Assembly: GCA_025201365.1 (NCBI GenBank)
Contig: JAIXMF010000003.1
Coordinates: 930,001 to 994,000, forward strand
Direction: 5' to 3'
Source: Syncephalis plumigaleata
Lineage: Eukaryota > Zoopagomycota > Zoopagomycetes > Zoopagales > Piptocephalidaceae
Length of the DNA: 64,000 nt
Shown in pieces: positions 13,001 through 26,539 of this stretch. The position numbers and the translations under genes are program-made. The notes below the pieces were generated by a model. That model had not been told where the DNA came from and ran no database searches. It saw nothing but the letters and a program-made list of their open reading frames with translations. Position 1 is the first letter of the stretch. Each line of letters starts with the position of its first letter.

Positions 13001-13607
13001 CGATTACCGTTGTTGTTGCCACTATATTATTCGTATTTGATGATGATGATTTTACAGCTGGATTACGTGATGAATTAGCATCACTTGATACAAACTGAAC
13101 AATATGAGCTGGTCCCTTATTCGTGGGACGTGATGGCAATGATATTTGACTATTTGCTACAGCAGTAGATTGTGAATTGCTACTATTGTTGTTCTTACTA
13201 TTGTTTGATGATGGTGCTACACCAATATTGCTAATAATTAGGTTAGTTAGATTAGTAATTAGTAATACCATTATTATTACTATTCACTTACATGACTTCA
13301 ACTAGTGTAGATGGAAATGCACCATACTCCCTGTACGTCTTGACTTTCCTTCCCACCAATTCTCGTCATCTATACAAGATTGAATAGGCAGCCTTCATTA
13401 ATGCTTCATATATATACATATCATATACTCGATTCTACTTGCCCATTTCGTAAACATCGATCACATCACCTAATGCATAGATGAATGTTAGTTATTGTGA
13501 CACTATTACAACTATTCGATATTACCTTCTTCGAACAGCAAGTCGCCAGGTTGATCACCTGGAAAGTAGTAAAGCGCTCGAACAACATGTACTTGTCCGT
13601 TTGTCAT
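10076..13607 (-). CDS. CYK3: cytokinesis protein CYK3 (SH3 plus transglutaminase-like domain)
   Basis: Fungal CYK3 acts at the actomyosin ring and septum during cytokinesis. ATG 13607 opens an N-terminal SH3 domain (VRALYYFPGDQPGDLLFEEGDVIDVY, spread over three small exons, with DDENWWEG and a closing FPSTLVEV). A long low-complexity middle rich in Asn, Ser, Pro and Gln follows, including PLPPPPLPL and a poly-Gln run coded near 12392-12420. The C-terminal transglutaminase-like fold has DFSGTDLGAVDKYV, FIWMTENIKY, the RDRCCSKDGFALLFHKM segment, NHSW with the family His, and a conserved C-terminal beta region. Two introns use GC-AG borders. Four single-base breaks are needed to keep frame: near 13329-13331, 13010-13030, 12588 and 11752. 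The usual Cys position looks occupied by Lys with a Cys pair just upstream, so catalysis is doubtful, as reported for fission yeast Cyk3. Confidence 0.88.
10474..10498. repeat. CAT trinucleotide microsatellite in a CYK3 intron
   Basis: Eight tandem ATC/CAT units lying just upstream of an acceptor inside the last CYK3 intron. The flanking exons are conserved, so it is non-coding. Confidence 0.8.
11596..11648 (-). other. GC-AG intron in CYK3
   Basis: Donor GCAAGT at 11648..11643 and acceptor CAATTAG ending at 11596. Splicing joins FDGIDFSG to TDLGAVDKYV, which matches the CYK3 family, whereas reading through meets a stop. Confidence 0.75.
13370..13442 (-). other. GC-AG intron in CYK3 SH3 region
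   Basis: Donor GCAAGT at 13442..13437, acceptor TATAG ending at 13370. Joining gives DVYEM-DDENWWEG, the usual SH3 strand order. Confidence 0.75.
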
Positions 13608-14333
13608 TTTTCCATAAATATTGTTAACAAGCGATATAACGCTGATGTATTTTTATATATAGGTGTTGGCAGGTTGCAATAAAGTAAGAGATTCCTATAA
13701 GAGTTGACAAACAGATAGTTGGCTACAAGTAGGTTGTTGCTATGATATTGGCATCCAAGTAACCGGGACAGCAGTGGTAGTGTAAGTAAATAGACAGAGT
13801 TACATACACACGTACACGTACACACGCAGTACACACTAACAAACAAGGTAATACTTTTGCAGTGTCAAGCAATAATGACAAAATAGAGAAGCAATAGATA
13901 GTATTGTAAAGAAAGAGAGAGAGAGAAGAAATTTCCATAATTATATCCAAAGGGCAATCATCATCATTATCATTAATACAAATACATGCGTATATGCGTC
14001 ACGCTAATGGAATGATTGGTCACGTGTGGTAGTCGGTATTGATATCGGTGTTTGTGTCCACCATGCCATATATTGCCACATTTCTATTCATTATTTTATG
14101 TAGGTTGACTTGTATGACATCATTGCCATTATATGAAGAATCTATTCGTAGTCTTAATGGCTAGACTATGTATCGTAATACATACATAACTCATATTAAT
14201 CATGATATGTTTGACATTATCATTACAATGTACAATATACAATACAGTAAAATACAATAAATAAATGTAAATGTTTTGTTTATCTGGCAAATAGAAAAAC
14301 AAAAAAGATAGACGCATAAGTGACGACTGCCAT
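13608..14333. other. intergenic, upstream of CYK3
   Basis: Lies 5' of CYK3 and 3' of RPS25, both minus strand. It holds a GA repeat at about 13910-13927, an ACACGTACACG stretch near 13805-13825 and otherwise AT-rich sequence. No gene is seen. Confidence 0.4.
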
Positions 14334-15110
14334 TTAGGCAGCGGCTTCCTCGGCAGCAGCTAGAGCAGCTGTAGCACGGGCTATTTGAATAAGCATTATA
14401 TAATTAGTAATTACATACATATATTCATATATATATAATCTACAAGTACTTACTGTAGATGATCTGCGAGTTGTGCTTGGAAATAAGACGAATTTGTCCC
14501 TTTTCAGCGAGTTCCGACAAAGCGGCACGAGCCAAAGATCCAGAGATACGGAGACGATCGACCAACACGGATGGTGTAATCAAGCGATAAGTGGGAGTTT
14601 CCTTCAACAACTTGTCGAGGATGGCCTGGTCAAAGACAACAGCATTGTTTGACTTGTCCTTGACCTTTCCCTTAGACCACTTCTTCTTCTTGTTTTTACC
14701 GCCGCTAGACTTTGCTGCTGCAGGAGCCTGAGTAAGATACACATGGATATCATTAGTAATTGAGATAATAGTAATAGTAACAGTAATGATATAGTTGTTA
14801 TTCAGTTCAAGTCTATCATAGTAAATGCATACATGCATATACATGTAGATATATATATGTGTGTGTGGCTATTACGTTACAAGTCTGTACTAGATGGTAA
14901 TATAGTATAGGATAGATATTACTAGGCTGATACTTGAACATATCCACACTATCTTTATCCATCCATCTATATAGTCATCTGTATATTCATCCATCCATCC
15001 ATCCATCCATCTATGCATGTATGTATGCGCGTATGTGTGTATGCATCTACTACCTTTACTCTAGCTTGTCTAACATACTATATCATTATCGACTGTGGTA
15101 TACTCACCAT
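14334..15110 (-). CDS. RPS25: small ribosomal subunit protein eS25
   Basis: Component of the 40S subunit. The start codon alone forms exon 1 (15110..15108), followed by a long intron of about 380 bases and exon 2 from 14727, then a short last exon from 14380 to the stop at 14336..14334. The protein begins [11 protein letters not shown], then a Lys-rich stretch ([15 protein letters not shown]), then the winged-helix core with [26 protein letters not shown] and [15 protein letters not shown], ending QIIYTRATAAL and an Ala/Glu tail. This order and the length of about 117 residues match eS25. An ATG split off by a long first intron is common in fungal ribosomal protein genes. It is intact. Confidence 0.95.
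14989..15012. repeat. ATCC tetranucleotide microsatellite in RPS25 intron 1
   Basis: About six uninterrupted ATCC units, with shorter copies upstream near 14957-14967. It lies wholly within the first intron of RPS25. Confidence 0.8.
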
Positions 15111-16135
15111 GATGAACTAATTCCGAGAAAGAAACAAATACTAGGTCGGATGGTGAGGCAGGATTTCTATCCCATTGTCAGTGATGAGTGCTATTATGCA
15201 CATATCACACATTAATTTCACTTTACCTATTCCTTCACACACACACACAGAAAGAGAGAGAGTAATGAAATGGTAGTTCTTTGTTAACAGTTTTAAACTG
15301 GACTGTTCATTTCTATTGGTCGTATAACTACGCGGTATTTAAGCGTTCGTAGATTGCATGTGTTGCATGTATTGCTTAGGAATGTAGAAAGCCATTTGAA
15401 TTGATACAATCATTCGTCGATATATTCTTGTCTAATATTGTCTCATTCTTTCTCTCTCTCTTTTTCTTACACTACTGGTTAGCCATTATATATCAATGTG
15501 GTAGTTAAATTCGTTGGCTTATGCGAATACACGTAGGAAATCTTTATTAATATCCTATATAATGCAGGGTTTTCCCAACCAGTTAACATTGTTAGCCTTT
15601 ATCTTTTGTTTCTATTAGTAAATAATATTGCATAGTAGTTAGCATCACTGTCGTTGTCATTATATGGGTATGGAATCCGCTATTATCAAATGCTTTATTC
15701 GTTGTTAAGCATTCGCGTCATGTTATTTACCACAATGTGAATGCCATTAAGGCAGCATCAAGCAATGCTCTGCGTAACTAGAATTTTACCACTTTTGCTA
15801 ATGCAAAGTATTCTACATAGAGCAATAATATAACATTTTCCATCTCTGCATTCTGAAATGTGAACTTTTACATACAATTGTACTACTATAACTACGCTTG
15901 CCATCTAGTTTGCACCAATGCCATTGCGTATAACACGTCAATGATATTCCGGCAAGCATGAACCGGATTATTGCAGGTATCTTACAGGTATCGCAGGTAT
16001 AAATACACGTATGCTATCATGCTTGTTGAATGGCCATTCCATACACTCATCGCTTCTTATTCCTACTTGTGTCTGCTTCAACTCTCTAGTTAGTACATTC
16101 ATCAAATCTACACTTATCAAGTAACATCATTCAGT
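15111..16135. promoter_or_regulatory. divergent intergenic region between RPS25 and the cysteine-rich protein gene
   Basis: About 1 kb with no gene seen. A CA/GA simple repeat lies at about 15237-15262. A TATAAATA box sits at 15998-16005, preceded by three CAGGTA copies (15974, 15985, 15994) spaced about one helical turn apart. This is the likely core promoter of the gene at 16136, with a leader of roughly 100 bases. Confidence 0.5.
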
Positions 16136-16453
16136 ATGCGTTCCTTCAGTCTAATTGCTGCCGGTGTATTGGCGTATGTGGCAACCGCTAATTTAATCTC
16201 TCCAGCGGAATCGACTGCGTGTGCTGCGATTCTTCCCGTGTGCAATTGTAGTGGCAATGCTCAATGCTATCGTATTGAGGATCCATGCGGGTATACTCAT
16301 TGTGAACCAAAGTCGCTTAATCCTCAATGCGCCAATCCAAAGTGCGAATCTGAGTGCGGTGATGAACATATCTGCATCTACTCCAAGAAAAACCGAAATG
16401 AACAAGGTTGTGGCGAGCCCATCTGCCACCTAAGCGCTAATAATCAGGTGTAA
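16136..16453 (+). CDS. small secreted cysteine-rich protein
   Basis: A 105-residue single-exon protein of no family I recognise. It starts MRSFSLIAAGVLAYVATA, a clear signal peptide with likely cleavage near residue 20-26. The mature part has 12 cysteines, enough for six disulfides, with pairs such as VCNC, DPCGYTHC and PKCESEC. It is otherwise polar, with no membrane segment. The TATA box at 15998 and a short leader suggest strong, regulated expression. Fungal proteins of this type are often secreted effectors, defence proteins or protease inhibitors, but the cysteine spacing is not Kazal, thaumatin or hydrophobin. Function unknown. Confidence 0.8.
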   Translation: MRSFSLIAAGVLAYVATANLISPAESTACAAILPVCNCSGNAQCYRIEDPCGYTHCEPKSLNPQCANPKCESECGDEHICIYSKKNRNEQGCGEPICHLSANNQV

Positions 16454-16658
16454 CTGACAACTATACAGCAAATCTCCCTTGTTCTATTCATCAGTACATA
16501 CTGTATAGACAAATATTCAATCCTGCTCTTTATTGAGATTACATTACATTGATCATTTAATAAACAATCTATTTAATTATAATTAATGATGATTATTTAT
16601 TAATAAGAGCAAATGTTAACTGGTTGGAAACACCCTGTATATATATATCTAACTATGA

Positions 16659-18072
16659 TCATGCTTGTTCTCGAGGACCCGCTGCATCTTTATACACCAT
16701 GGCTAGTGCATTTACAATATCCTCCAGTTGACTGTTACCTCCTAGTTCGATGATACACTGACGTATTTGTTGTTCTAATTCACGAATCACCGCTACCGTA
16801 TGACCGAATGAGTCGGTCTGCTCCATTAGTGTGAGTGCATAGGATTTGACTTCCACCTCCATTGTACGTTGACGTAGTATATGAATAATTGTGTATTCTT
16901 GCTATCAGCACGAATAGAATGAATAATTGGAAAGGAGAACTTGCCCTCTGACAAGTCTTCGCAGAATCCTTTAGCATCCGTATACTATACGAATCATTAT
17001 CATTATCATTATAGATCAGTGACATACTCTAAAGGATTCACTCGTTAATTAGTACCTTTTCCGATTTCAGGTTAATATAATCATCGCGTATTTGAAAATG
17101 TTCACCCAACAAGTTAATCAATGGAACGCAATCGCTAATTACAATGAATGTCAATGATTAATAATAAGACTCGTGTGCACTAGTTCATATCCATCATTAT
17201 TTACATGTCACTCGGTGATGCTTCCTGCATTAGTTTTACTGCCAATCGAAGTAGACCGCCCGTTTCTATTAATATTGAATTATTACTTCATGTATATCAT
17301 TACTACATGAACGATTCACTCACTATTAGAAATGATCTCGCGGTATTCCTCTAATGTGGGACATATGACCGAATCACGAAAGTACAATTCCATACCTTGT
17401 CCACGATGTAGATTTAATAATTCCTCTAATCAATTGCATTAGAATCGAATACAATACTCGTTAGCGTTCATTATGCTATCTATTTCACTATTGATTACCG
17501 TGAATATATCAACCATACGAGAGTTGTTAAGTTGTCGCAAATCATCAAGGGCACGGAAATAGACGAAATTAGCCGTGTTAATCACCATAGGTACACCGTA
17601 GATCTTATGAGCGACTATATATATAAAATCATTGCTTAAATACTCGTGTGTACATTCAATTTATACAATAAACAATCTACTGACCTGGTACACCACGTCG
17701 TAATGTTGAATTATCTTCTACATCATCGATACTACACAAGTTATTAATACTATTGATAGTGCTATAGTCTATTCTTACTTACAGTAAACTTGCCGTGTGT
17801 AGCATTTCAACCACACGAGTTATCACGCTCAATTCGTGTTGCGGTACTTTAAGCCATTCGTTAAAGGCAGCAATCATCTTGCTACGAATCTCTTTGCCAG
17901 GATTCTGTAACAAATAAGTGTATGGTTCAAGCAATAGCTTTACAACGAGTATTAGCGAGCAACTATTATCATTCATGAGACTGTTTATCATCAGACTATA
18001 TTGTCTAGTGGAATATGGTTCTACCTTGTCTACTGTCTCGCGACGTTCTTCATTGTCATTGAGATTGGCCAT
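16659..18072 (-). CDS. BTS1: geranylgeranyl diphosphate synthase
   Basis: Trans-prenyltransferase that adds isopentenyl diphosphate to farnesyl diphosphate to make GGPP for protein prenylation and carotenoids. From ATG 18072: [20 protein letters not shown], then [19 protein letters not shown] with the first Asp-rich motif [19 protein letters not shown], the helix ending [21 protein letters not shown] and the second Asp motif [10 protein letters not shown]. After it come [20 protein letters not shown] and a C-terminal helix. At least six small exons with GT-AG introns. One base seems missing near 16885-16886 (TT where TTT fits), after which [10 protein letters not shown] follows in the right frame. 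Length of about 320 residues fits the family. Confidence 0.92.
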
Positions 18073-18320
18073 TGGCTATTGATACGAGTACTACTACAAT
18101 AGAACAGCGAGGAAATAGAATCAAATGAGTAAAGTGTAAGAAACGACCATCAGGCAATATGATTGACAAGTTATGACAATAATACATTGACACTGGGGAA
18201 TACACGTGATAAAGACACGTGGATTAAATCTATATAGCACTTGATTGTCGAGTATATTTGTGCTATTAACAAACACGCATAGTGTATAAGCATACTTTAT
18301 TATACAATAGTGACATCGCT

Positions 18321-19876
18321 CTATGTCGACATTTGCTCGCTTTTCTCCATTTCAGCTTGCATTGCTTCGGCAAATGCTTCGGGATTCTCCATGTACATAT
18401 GATGACCACCATAGGGAATACGAATCACTTCCGTTTCAACTTGCATGTTTGGCTGTAATCGTACAGCATGTCGATAGTCCATCCAGTCCTTCTCGCCGTA
18501 GATGAAAGTGGTGGGCATTTTAAGACCAGGCAGACGATCTTTTAGTGGATGTCGAGCATGTGCACCAGGTGCGAGAATAGCTGCCAACGATACTCGCTAC
18601 TACCAGGTGCCGATGAAATGTGATAAGTGTAATCGCGTAGATCGGCTCGATCTTCATCGGGTAGATGAGCCATTCTATTCTGTACGTAGGTATTCACTAG
18701 ACGTGGTCCAAATGGTCCCATAGCACGTACAAACCATTGAGGCGTAAAGTTACGATCCCATATGGTGCTAACCCATCCAGGTATTTTACGTGGACGATTA
18801 TCCGAGTTGGGACGCTGAAATTCATGTTCAGGTTCAGGTAAATCATCAGATTCATCTACTACCATTAGATTCTGTTGCTCAGCTTGATCATTGTCAATGA
18901 TTGATGACGTTGCTGCTACTGCTTCTACCGAGGGTGGTGCTGATGTTGCCGATACTTCATTGGCTATACCTGCTGTGGCTTCAGCTGCTGCACCTACTTT
19001 TTCAGCTACACTAGGCTGTTCTGGAATACCCACTATGTATATGTATATTATGATTAGTAGCAGCATCATACAATTAAATAGTGATAACCTACCAGGTGAT
19101 ATTAATACTAATCGTTCAACTCGTTCTGGATATCGAAGTGAATATAGACTGGACATGTAGCCACCCATACTATGTCCGGCCAATGTCATTTTCTCTATGC
19201 CTTGAGCGATACGCCATCGTTCCAATGAATCAATAAAGAATTCTTCCGTCTTATAGTTAATAGTAATAGTAATTCATAAGTTAGTATTCTACTTAGTATA
19301 AAATCTTGATTATTCATTCTACTTACCTTTTCAGTGTATTCTTCCATTGTTTGCTTTCCTGGTCGACTAGGAAATTCTACACGCGCACTACGCCCCATAC
19401 CCAACCAGTCAATAGCGTAGACACGCCAACCAGGTCGTACTAGACTGGCAAAGTTACGATAAAAGTAGGCCAGTCCTGCACCATAACCATGAGCTAGTAC
19501 CAACACTTTATCTTTGATGATGTTGCCGTAGTTGTCGTATTAGTATTGTCCTTAGCTTGATTGGTATCGACATGCTTCGGTGATTCCAAGGTGAGCGTGT
19601 TGATATATTGACCTTTACCGATATTGACCCATCGAATATAGGCAGCTGGCGGTGATACTTCCAGCGTATTCAAGTTAGGGTCAGTCACCACGAATCCTGG
19701 TATTCTGAAAGTAGACGCGCCTCAGCTTTTCGTGATTCTTCTTCCGAGGTTGGACGTAACCAATAAGCTAGACGGTCAAGTCCAAAATACGAACGACATT
19801 TAATGGAATCTTGCGTTGCTTGCTTAATGTTCTCCGAGTAAGCCGCCGATACGTCCGCTGTCTGTGTACTTGACAT
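18321..19876 (-). CDS. alpha/beta hydrolase of the ABHD4/ABHD5/CLD1 group
   Basis: Lipid hydrolase or acyltransferase-like protein of the group that includes ABHD5 (CGI-58) and yeast Cld1 and Ict1. From ATG 19876: a leader ending LAYWLRPTSEEE, then VLVLAHGYGAGLAYFYRNF, DWLGMGRSARVEFP and the elbow LAGHSMGGY with the nucleophile Ser, so unlike ABHD5 the Ser is kept. A Ser/Ala/Glu-rich insert follows, then TIWDRNFTPQWFVRAMGP, Asp in YGEKDWMDYR, and His in YGGHHMYMENPEAF. The HX4D acyltransferase motif of the family reads H-HMYM-E here, with Glu for Asp. GT-AG introns interrupt it. Frame is kept only if one base is restored near 19696, 19523 and 18586. Mitochondrial or lipid-droplet action is possible from the family. 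Confidence 0.85.
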
Positions 19877-20406
19877 GTTGGCAATTGGCAAATAGTCAGA
19901 ATGGTTCACTGTAGCAAAAGAAGAGTAACTACTAGACTGTAAGGGAATGAGAGTAAGTGTCGCTTTGTTACGAACAACCCTAAGGGAAACTGATAAATAT
20001 GAGAAACGAACAGGTTGCAGGCGTGCGAGAAGAAAGAACGAACGATAGACATGAACTTATTCCTCTATTCTAGTATCAGACAATGTTACGCTTTTATTAT
20101 TGCTCAAACTGTGCCAAGAGCTATATCGCTCTAGTGTCATCATGACCATTCATTGCAGTTCGGTAATAATTTATCCGACTACCATTATTGACTGCTAATC
20201 AAGTAATAGATGTTCACCTTTAATCTTATTGGTTGTTTGCAAATTTCAAGCTCATTGGATTAGTAATATACCATCAATTAGAGTCTTTGTATCAAATGAT
20301 CAGATAAATGATATGTTGATTATCATTAGATGGTTACTACTAATGATAAATCATAATTTGTATATTAAAACATTAACAACTCTACATACAAAAAACAACA
20401 ATTGTA
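19877..20406. other. intergenic
   Basis: Upstream of the hydrolase and just 3' of PFS2/WDR33. Unremarkable AT-rich sequence; no gene is seen. Confidence 0.4.
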
Positions 20407-23416
<3,010 letters not shown>

Positions 23417-23636
23417 AGTTTAGATGTAAATAAAGCAAGAAAGGAAGAACGTAAAGAAAATATAATGACCACAAACACACACACATTTAAATATTTATTA
23501 TAAAATCAACAGTTTTTGTTAGAATTGGTTACCACATTAATGATCATTATATTTACTGATAATAAACAGCTAGATTCATTGTCTCTGACATTTGCATATA
23601 ATTATCATGAGCATTGATCATGGCAATATTGTGTCG

Positions 23637-24602
23637 TTAATTACGAGGCGCACTGCAGATAGCAACTCTGAAAAAACGTTGCTCAACTACAGGTCGATTG
23701 AGATATTCCTCTGCTGTTGGTTGTTCTTTGCTGTTAGGGTTCAAGAGCTCCCTCACTAAATAAGTCAGTTGGAGTGCAAGAGCACCACCACCATTTGCGT
23801 AAGACCTAACAAGTGGTGGAACAAGATTACCATAATGATAGTCTTTCATAAGCAACGAATCGGCAGACACACTCATTTGATTTGTCCTTGCATGATTAAT
23901 ATACTCTGCCATATATCCGTCCCTAATAGCATCCACAACGTTTTTTACCGGTTATAAGATGGTAAAGTCGTGCGCCTATATACCAAGAATCAATCTGTAG
24001 CAAATTATACCAATTACCTAGTCCGCCTTTCGGTGGCATATCCGCGGAGTTGGGCTCTACCGAATTTCCTATAGCTAGTGCAGGGTTGCTGGGCATAACA
24101 CTAGCGCTGAAATCAACAAGCATGATGCTGGGGATGTTATTCACCGTCGTTACAATGATATCTAATGAGATGCATATTAGTAATTATCAAGCGAAGCTAT
24201 TGACATCGCACTTACCGGAAGGTCATGCATTTCTATAGTAAATTTTTAGCATGGAGAATGTATGAGCTGTACAATTAATGTTAATCATCATATTTATATA
24301 CGGAAATAATAATTAGCATTGACTTACCTTTAGAAGCTGCAAGGTCAAACGGTAAATAATAGCGTTTCGATAGGAGAGATTATCTTGTGACCTGGCGAAA
24401 TCCTCAAATAGCATATCTCCGGCATACTCCATAATCATGCATTTGGCACGTCGGATGGTGTGCCCACAGGTACGGGGATAGGTACGCTATTCCTGATCGG
24501 CTCTGAAGTTACATATGGCAAATCAAGATCGAGTGTCTTTTCGTAATTCACAAAGTATTGACTGGCATCTTGAGGATTTGTTTTCCTGCCCTTAGCAATT
24601 GC
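23637..24602 (-). pseudogene. pseudokinase-like family, copy 1, truncated at the 5' end
   Basis: Diverged relative of the complete copy at 25179-26539. Recognisable blocks: an exon starting AIAKG at 24602, the stretch VNYEKTLDLDLPYV, an IMLVDFSASVMP segment in place of DFG (near 24080-24140), DSWYIGARLYHLITG, and the ending PTAEEYLNRP to the stop at 23639..23637. The signal-peptide exon and the ATP-site exon are absent; upstream sequence changes to the dispersed repeat at about 24656. The catalytic-loop exon near 24185-24235 does not read cleanly in one frame. The gene is probably dead. It shares intron positions with copies 2 and 3. Confidence 0.65.
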
Positions 24603-24655
24603 CTAGGAATAGTATGTTAGCCATGGTAATAAACAATTATGGTGATGTAATATCA

Positions 24656-24870
24656 CCTTCTCATTATCATATATTTTTGTTTCGCTCTACATTTCTCATT
24701 CGTATAGAATGAGCCAATAAACAAATTGATTCTTCTATGACTGCATGAAGATCGATGGCTAATCAATTGAATGTATCTATTAGTTCTATTCGATTGCATT
24801 CCTGCTGTGACATAACATTTTGATAACAATATAATCATATTAATCCATATCATGAACCAATAATTGGCTC
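24656..24870. repeat. dispersed repeat, copy A
   Basis: About 210 bases that recur at 27984-28202 in the same orientation with roughly nine bases in ten alike by eye. Shared blocks include ATTATCATATATTTTTGTTT, TTCTTCTATGACTGCATGAA and ATCGATGGCTAATCAATTG. It carries no open frame. It begins where copy 1 of the pseudokinase family loses homology to copy 2. Confidence 0.8.
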
Positions 24871-25178
24871 ATTTGTAAGTGTCATCATTGATTAGTACTA
24901 TACGAATACATGACTCGGTATTTGTACGCTCAATCTATCTTAAGCTTGAATAGTTGCCATGCATTCCAATCAAACGGTATACACAGCCATTACATCTATC
25001 TAATCATTCTAGTATACAAAAGACTCTATATAGATTATAATATATCATTGATGCTAACAAAGTTATTAATTGAAAGCAGTTTATTGCTATGCATTTATTG
25101 ACTGATAATAAGCAATAGATTCATTGTCTTGACATTTGCTTATAATTTATCATGAACATTGACATGCAATAGGTATCG
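24871..25178. other. intergenic, start of a segmental duplication
   Basis: From about 25007 (AGTATACAAAAGACTCTATA) the sequence is duplicated at about 40139 onward together with the adjoining pseudokinase gene, so the copied unit includes 3' flank. No other gene is seen. Confidence 0.6.
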
Positions 25179-26539
25179 TTAATTACGAGGGCGCACTACA
25201 AGCTGCATCTGTGCAGGATGTCGCATATCAGCTGGTCTATTGAGATATTCCTCTGGTGTTGGTCGATCGGCTATTTTAGGAGTCAAGAGCACTTTAGTAA
25301 ATCAGTTAGGTAGGGTGCAACATCGCCACCATCATTTCCGTATTTCGTGACCGGTGGCGGAGTAAGTCTACCGTTACTGAAATCCTTCAAGAATTCCGTA
25401 AGACTTCTAAACACACTATTATGATTCCTCCTATATTCCGCTACGTACATATGTATAGTATCATCTCTAACATTCCTACCAGTTATAAGCTGGTAAAGTC
25501 TTGCACCAATATACCAAGTGTCAGCCTTTGGTATACTAGTCCACCCATATTTTGCGTATTCTGGTGGTGAATTGGGCAAATCTTGATTGATTACTCTTCC
25601 TACAAGCGGTTTGCCTTCTTCGAACATGACACTCATGTCAAAGTCAATAAGCTTATATGTGGGTTACCATCTGCATCCCGTTTTACAATGATATCTAGTA
25701 TGATGGTATTAGTGACTAGCAAGGCATAATATCCATACTGCACTTACCTGAAGATTTCATGTTGTTATAGATAATATTGTTCTTATGGAGGAGTCTATGG
25801 GCTACACAAATAATGTTAGGGATCACGTATCTAATAGCAATGATTGACATTGACTCACCTTTAAGAAGCTGAATACCTATATCGTAGATAATACGATCTC
25901 GATTGTTGGCATTCAGTGTCTCAACGAATTTATCCAATGATACATCTCCAGCATACTCTGTAATCATACATTGACCAAAATCAAGAAATGGGATCTTCTT
26001 GGGCAAGAAACTAGGTCTATACTTCTTGACTGTTTCTGCAGTTGCAGATGGCAAACCAGTCTTGAATGTCTCTATGTGATTCACGAAGTATTGGCCATCT
26101 TGAGGATTTGCTTGTTTGGCCTTGGCAATTGCCTAGTAATAGTACGTTAGTCATAGTAATAAATTATCATGATGGTACATTATTACCTTCAATATCTTGT
26201 CTTCTCCTCTGCCCATACCAAAGTAGCTGCATTTAATAAATCTTTCTTGACCATTGTATGTTGCAACACCCATTGCTGAACGAGTGCCATATCCGACAAC
26301 TTTTGTAACTGTAAGACCTGGATGAAGCTTGCCCTCCATGCCCACTGGCAATGTAACCCATCTCTTTGACACGTCATCGTTTGCTAATTCAATGGAGGTT
26401 AGAACAGGTATAGTCTAGTATATCCACACTTACCAGTTGCAGGTTCGAAATTTACCGGTGTTCCCAATGCCTGCTGAATATACGCGACAGCAACCAATGT
26501 GGAAACAAGAACTGTGCTGCTGAGTGATAAAGGCTTCAT
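25179..26539 (-). CDS. secreted pseudokinase-like protein, copy 2 (most complete)
   Basis: The only copy with all exons. ATG 26539 opens a signal peptide (MKPLSLSSTVLVSTLVAVAY), followed by an ATP-site exon with VVGYGTRSAMGVATYNGQ (glycine-rich loop) and RFIKCS (the VAIK-type Lys). Next come ITEYAGDVSLDKFVETL, the catalytic-loop exon HRLLHKNNIIYNNMKSSG, a DFD in place of DFG (intact in copy 3), WYIGARLYQLITGRNV and RPTPEEYLNRP. The layout is that of a protein kinase domain, but HRD reads YNN, so the catalytic Asp is replaced by Asn. Five or so GT-AG introns. Compared with copy 3, one base is lost near 25662 and one near 25293, in short homopolymers. The likely role is outside the cell or in the secretory path; I know of no named family. 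Confidence 0.72.

Noticed and set aside
16925-16945. GCAAGT in the GGPP synthase gene, at first read as another GC donor
   Set aside because: It codes for GKFSFP, a conserved part of the enzyme, so it is exon.
25179-26539. Pseudokinase copy 2 as an ordinary active protein kinase
   Set aside because: The catalytic Asp of HRD and the Gly of DFG are changed in the same way in two copies.
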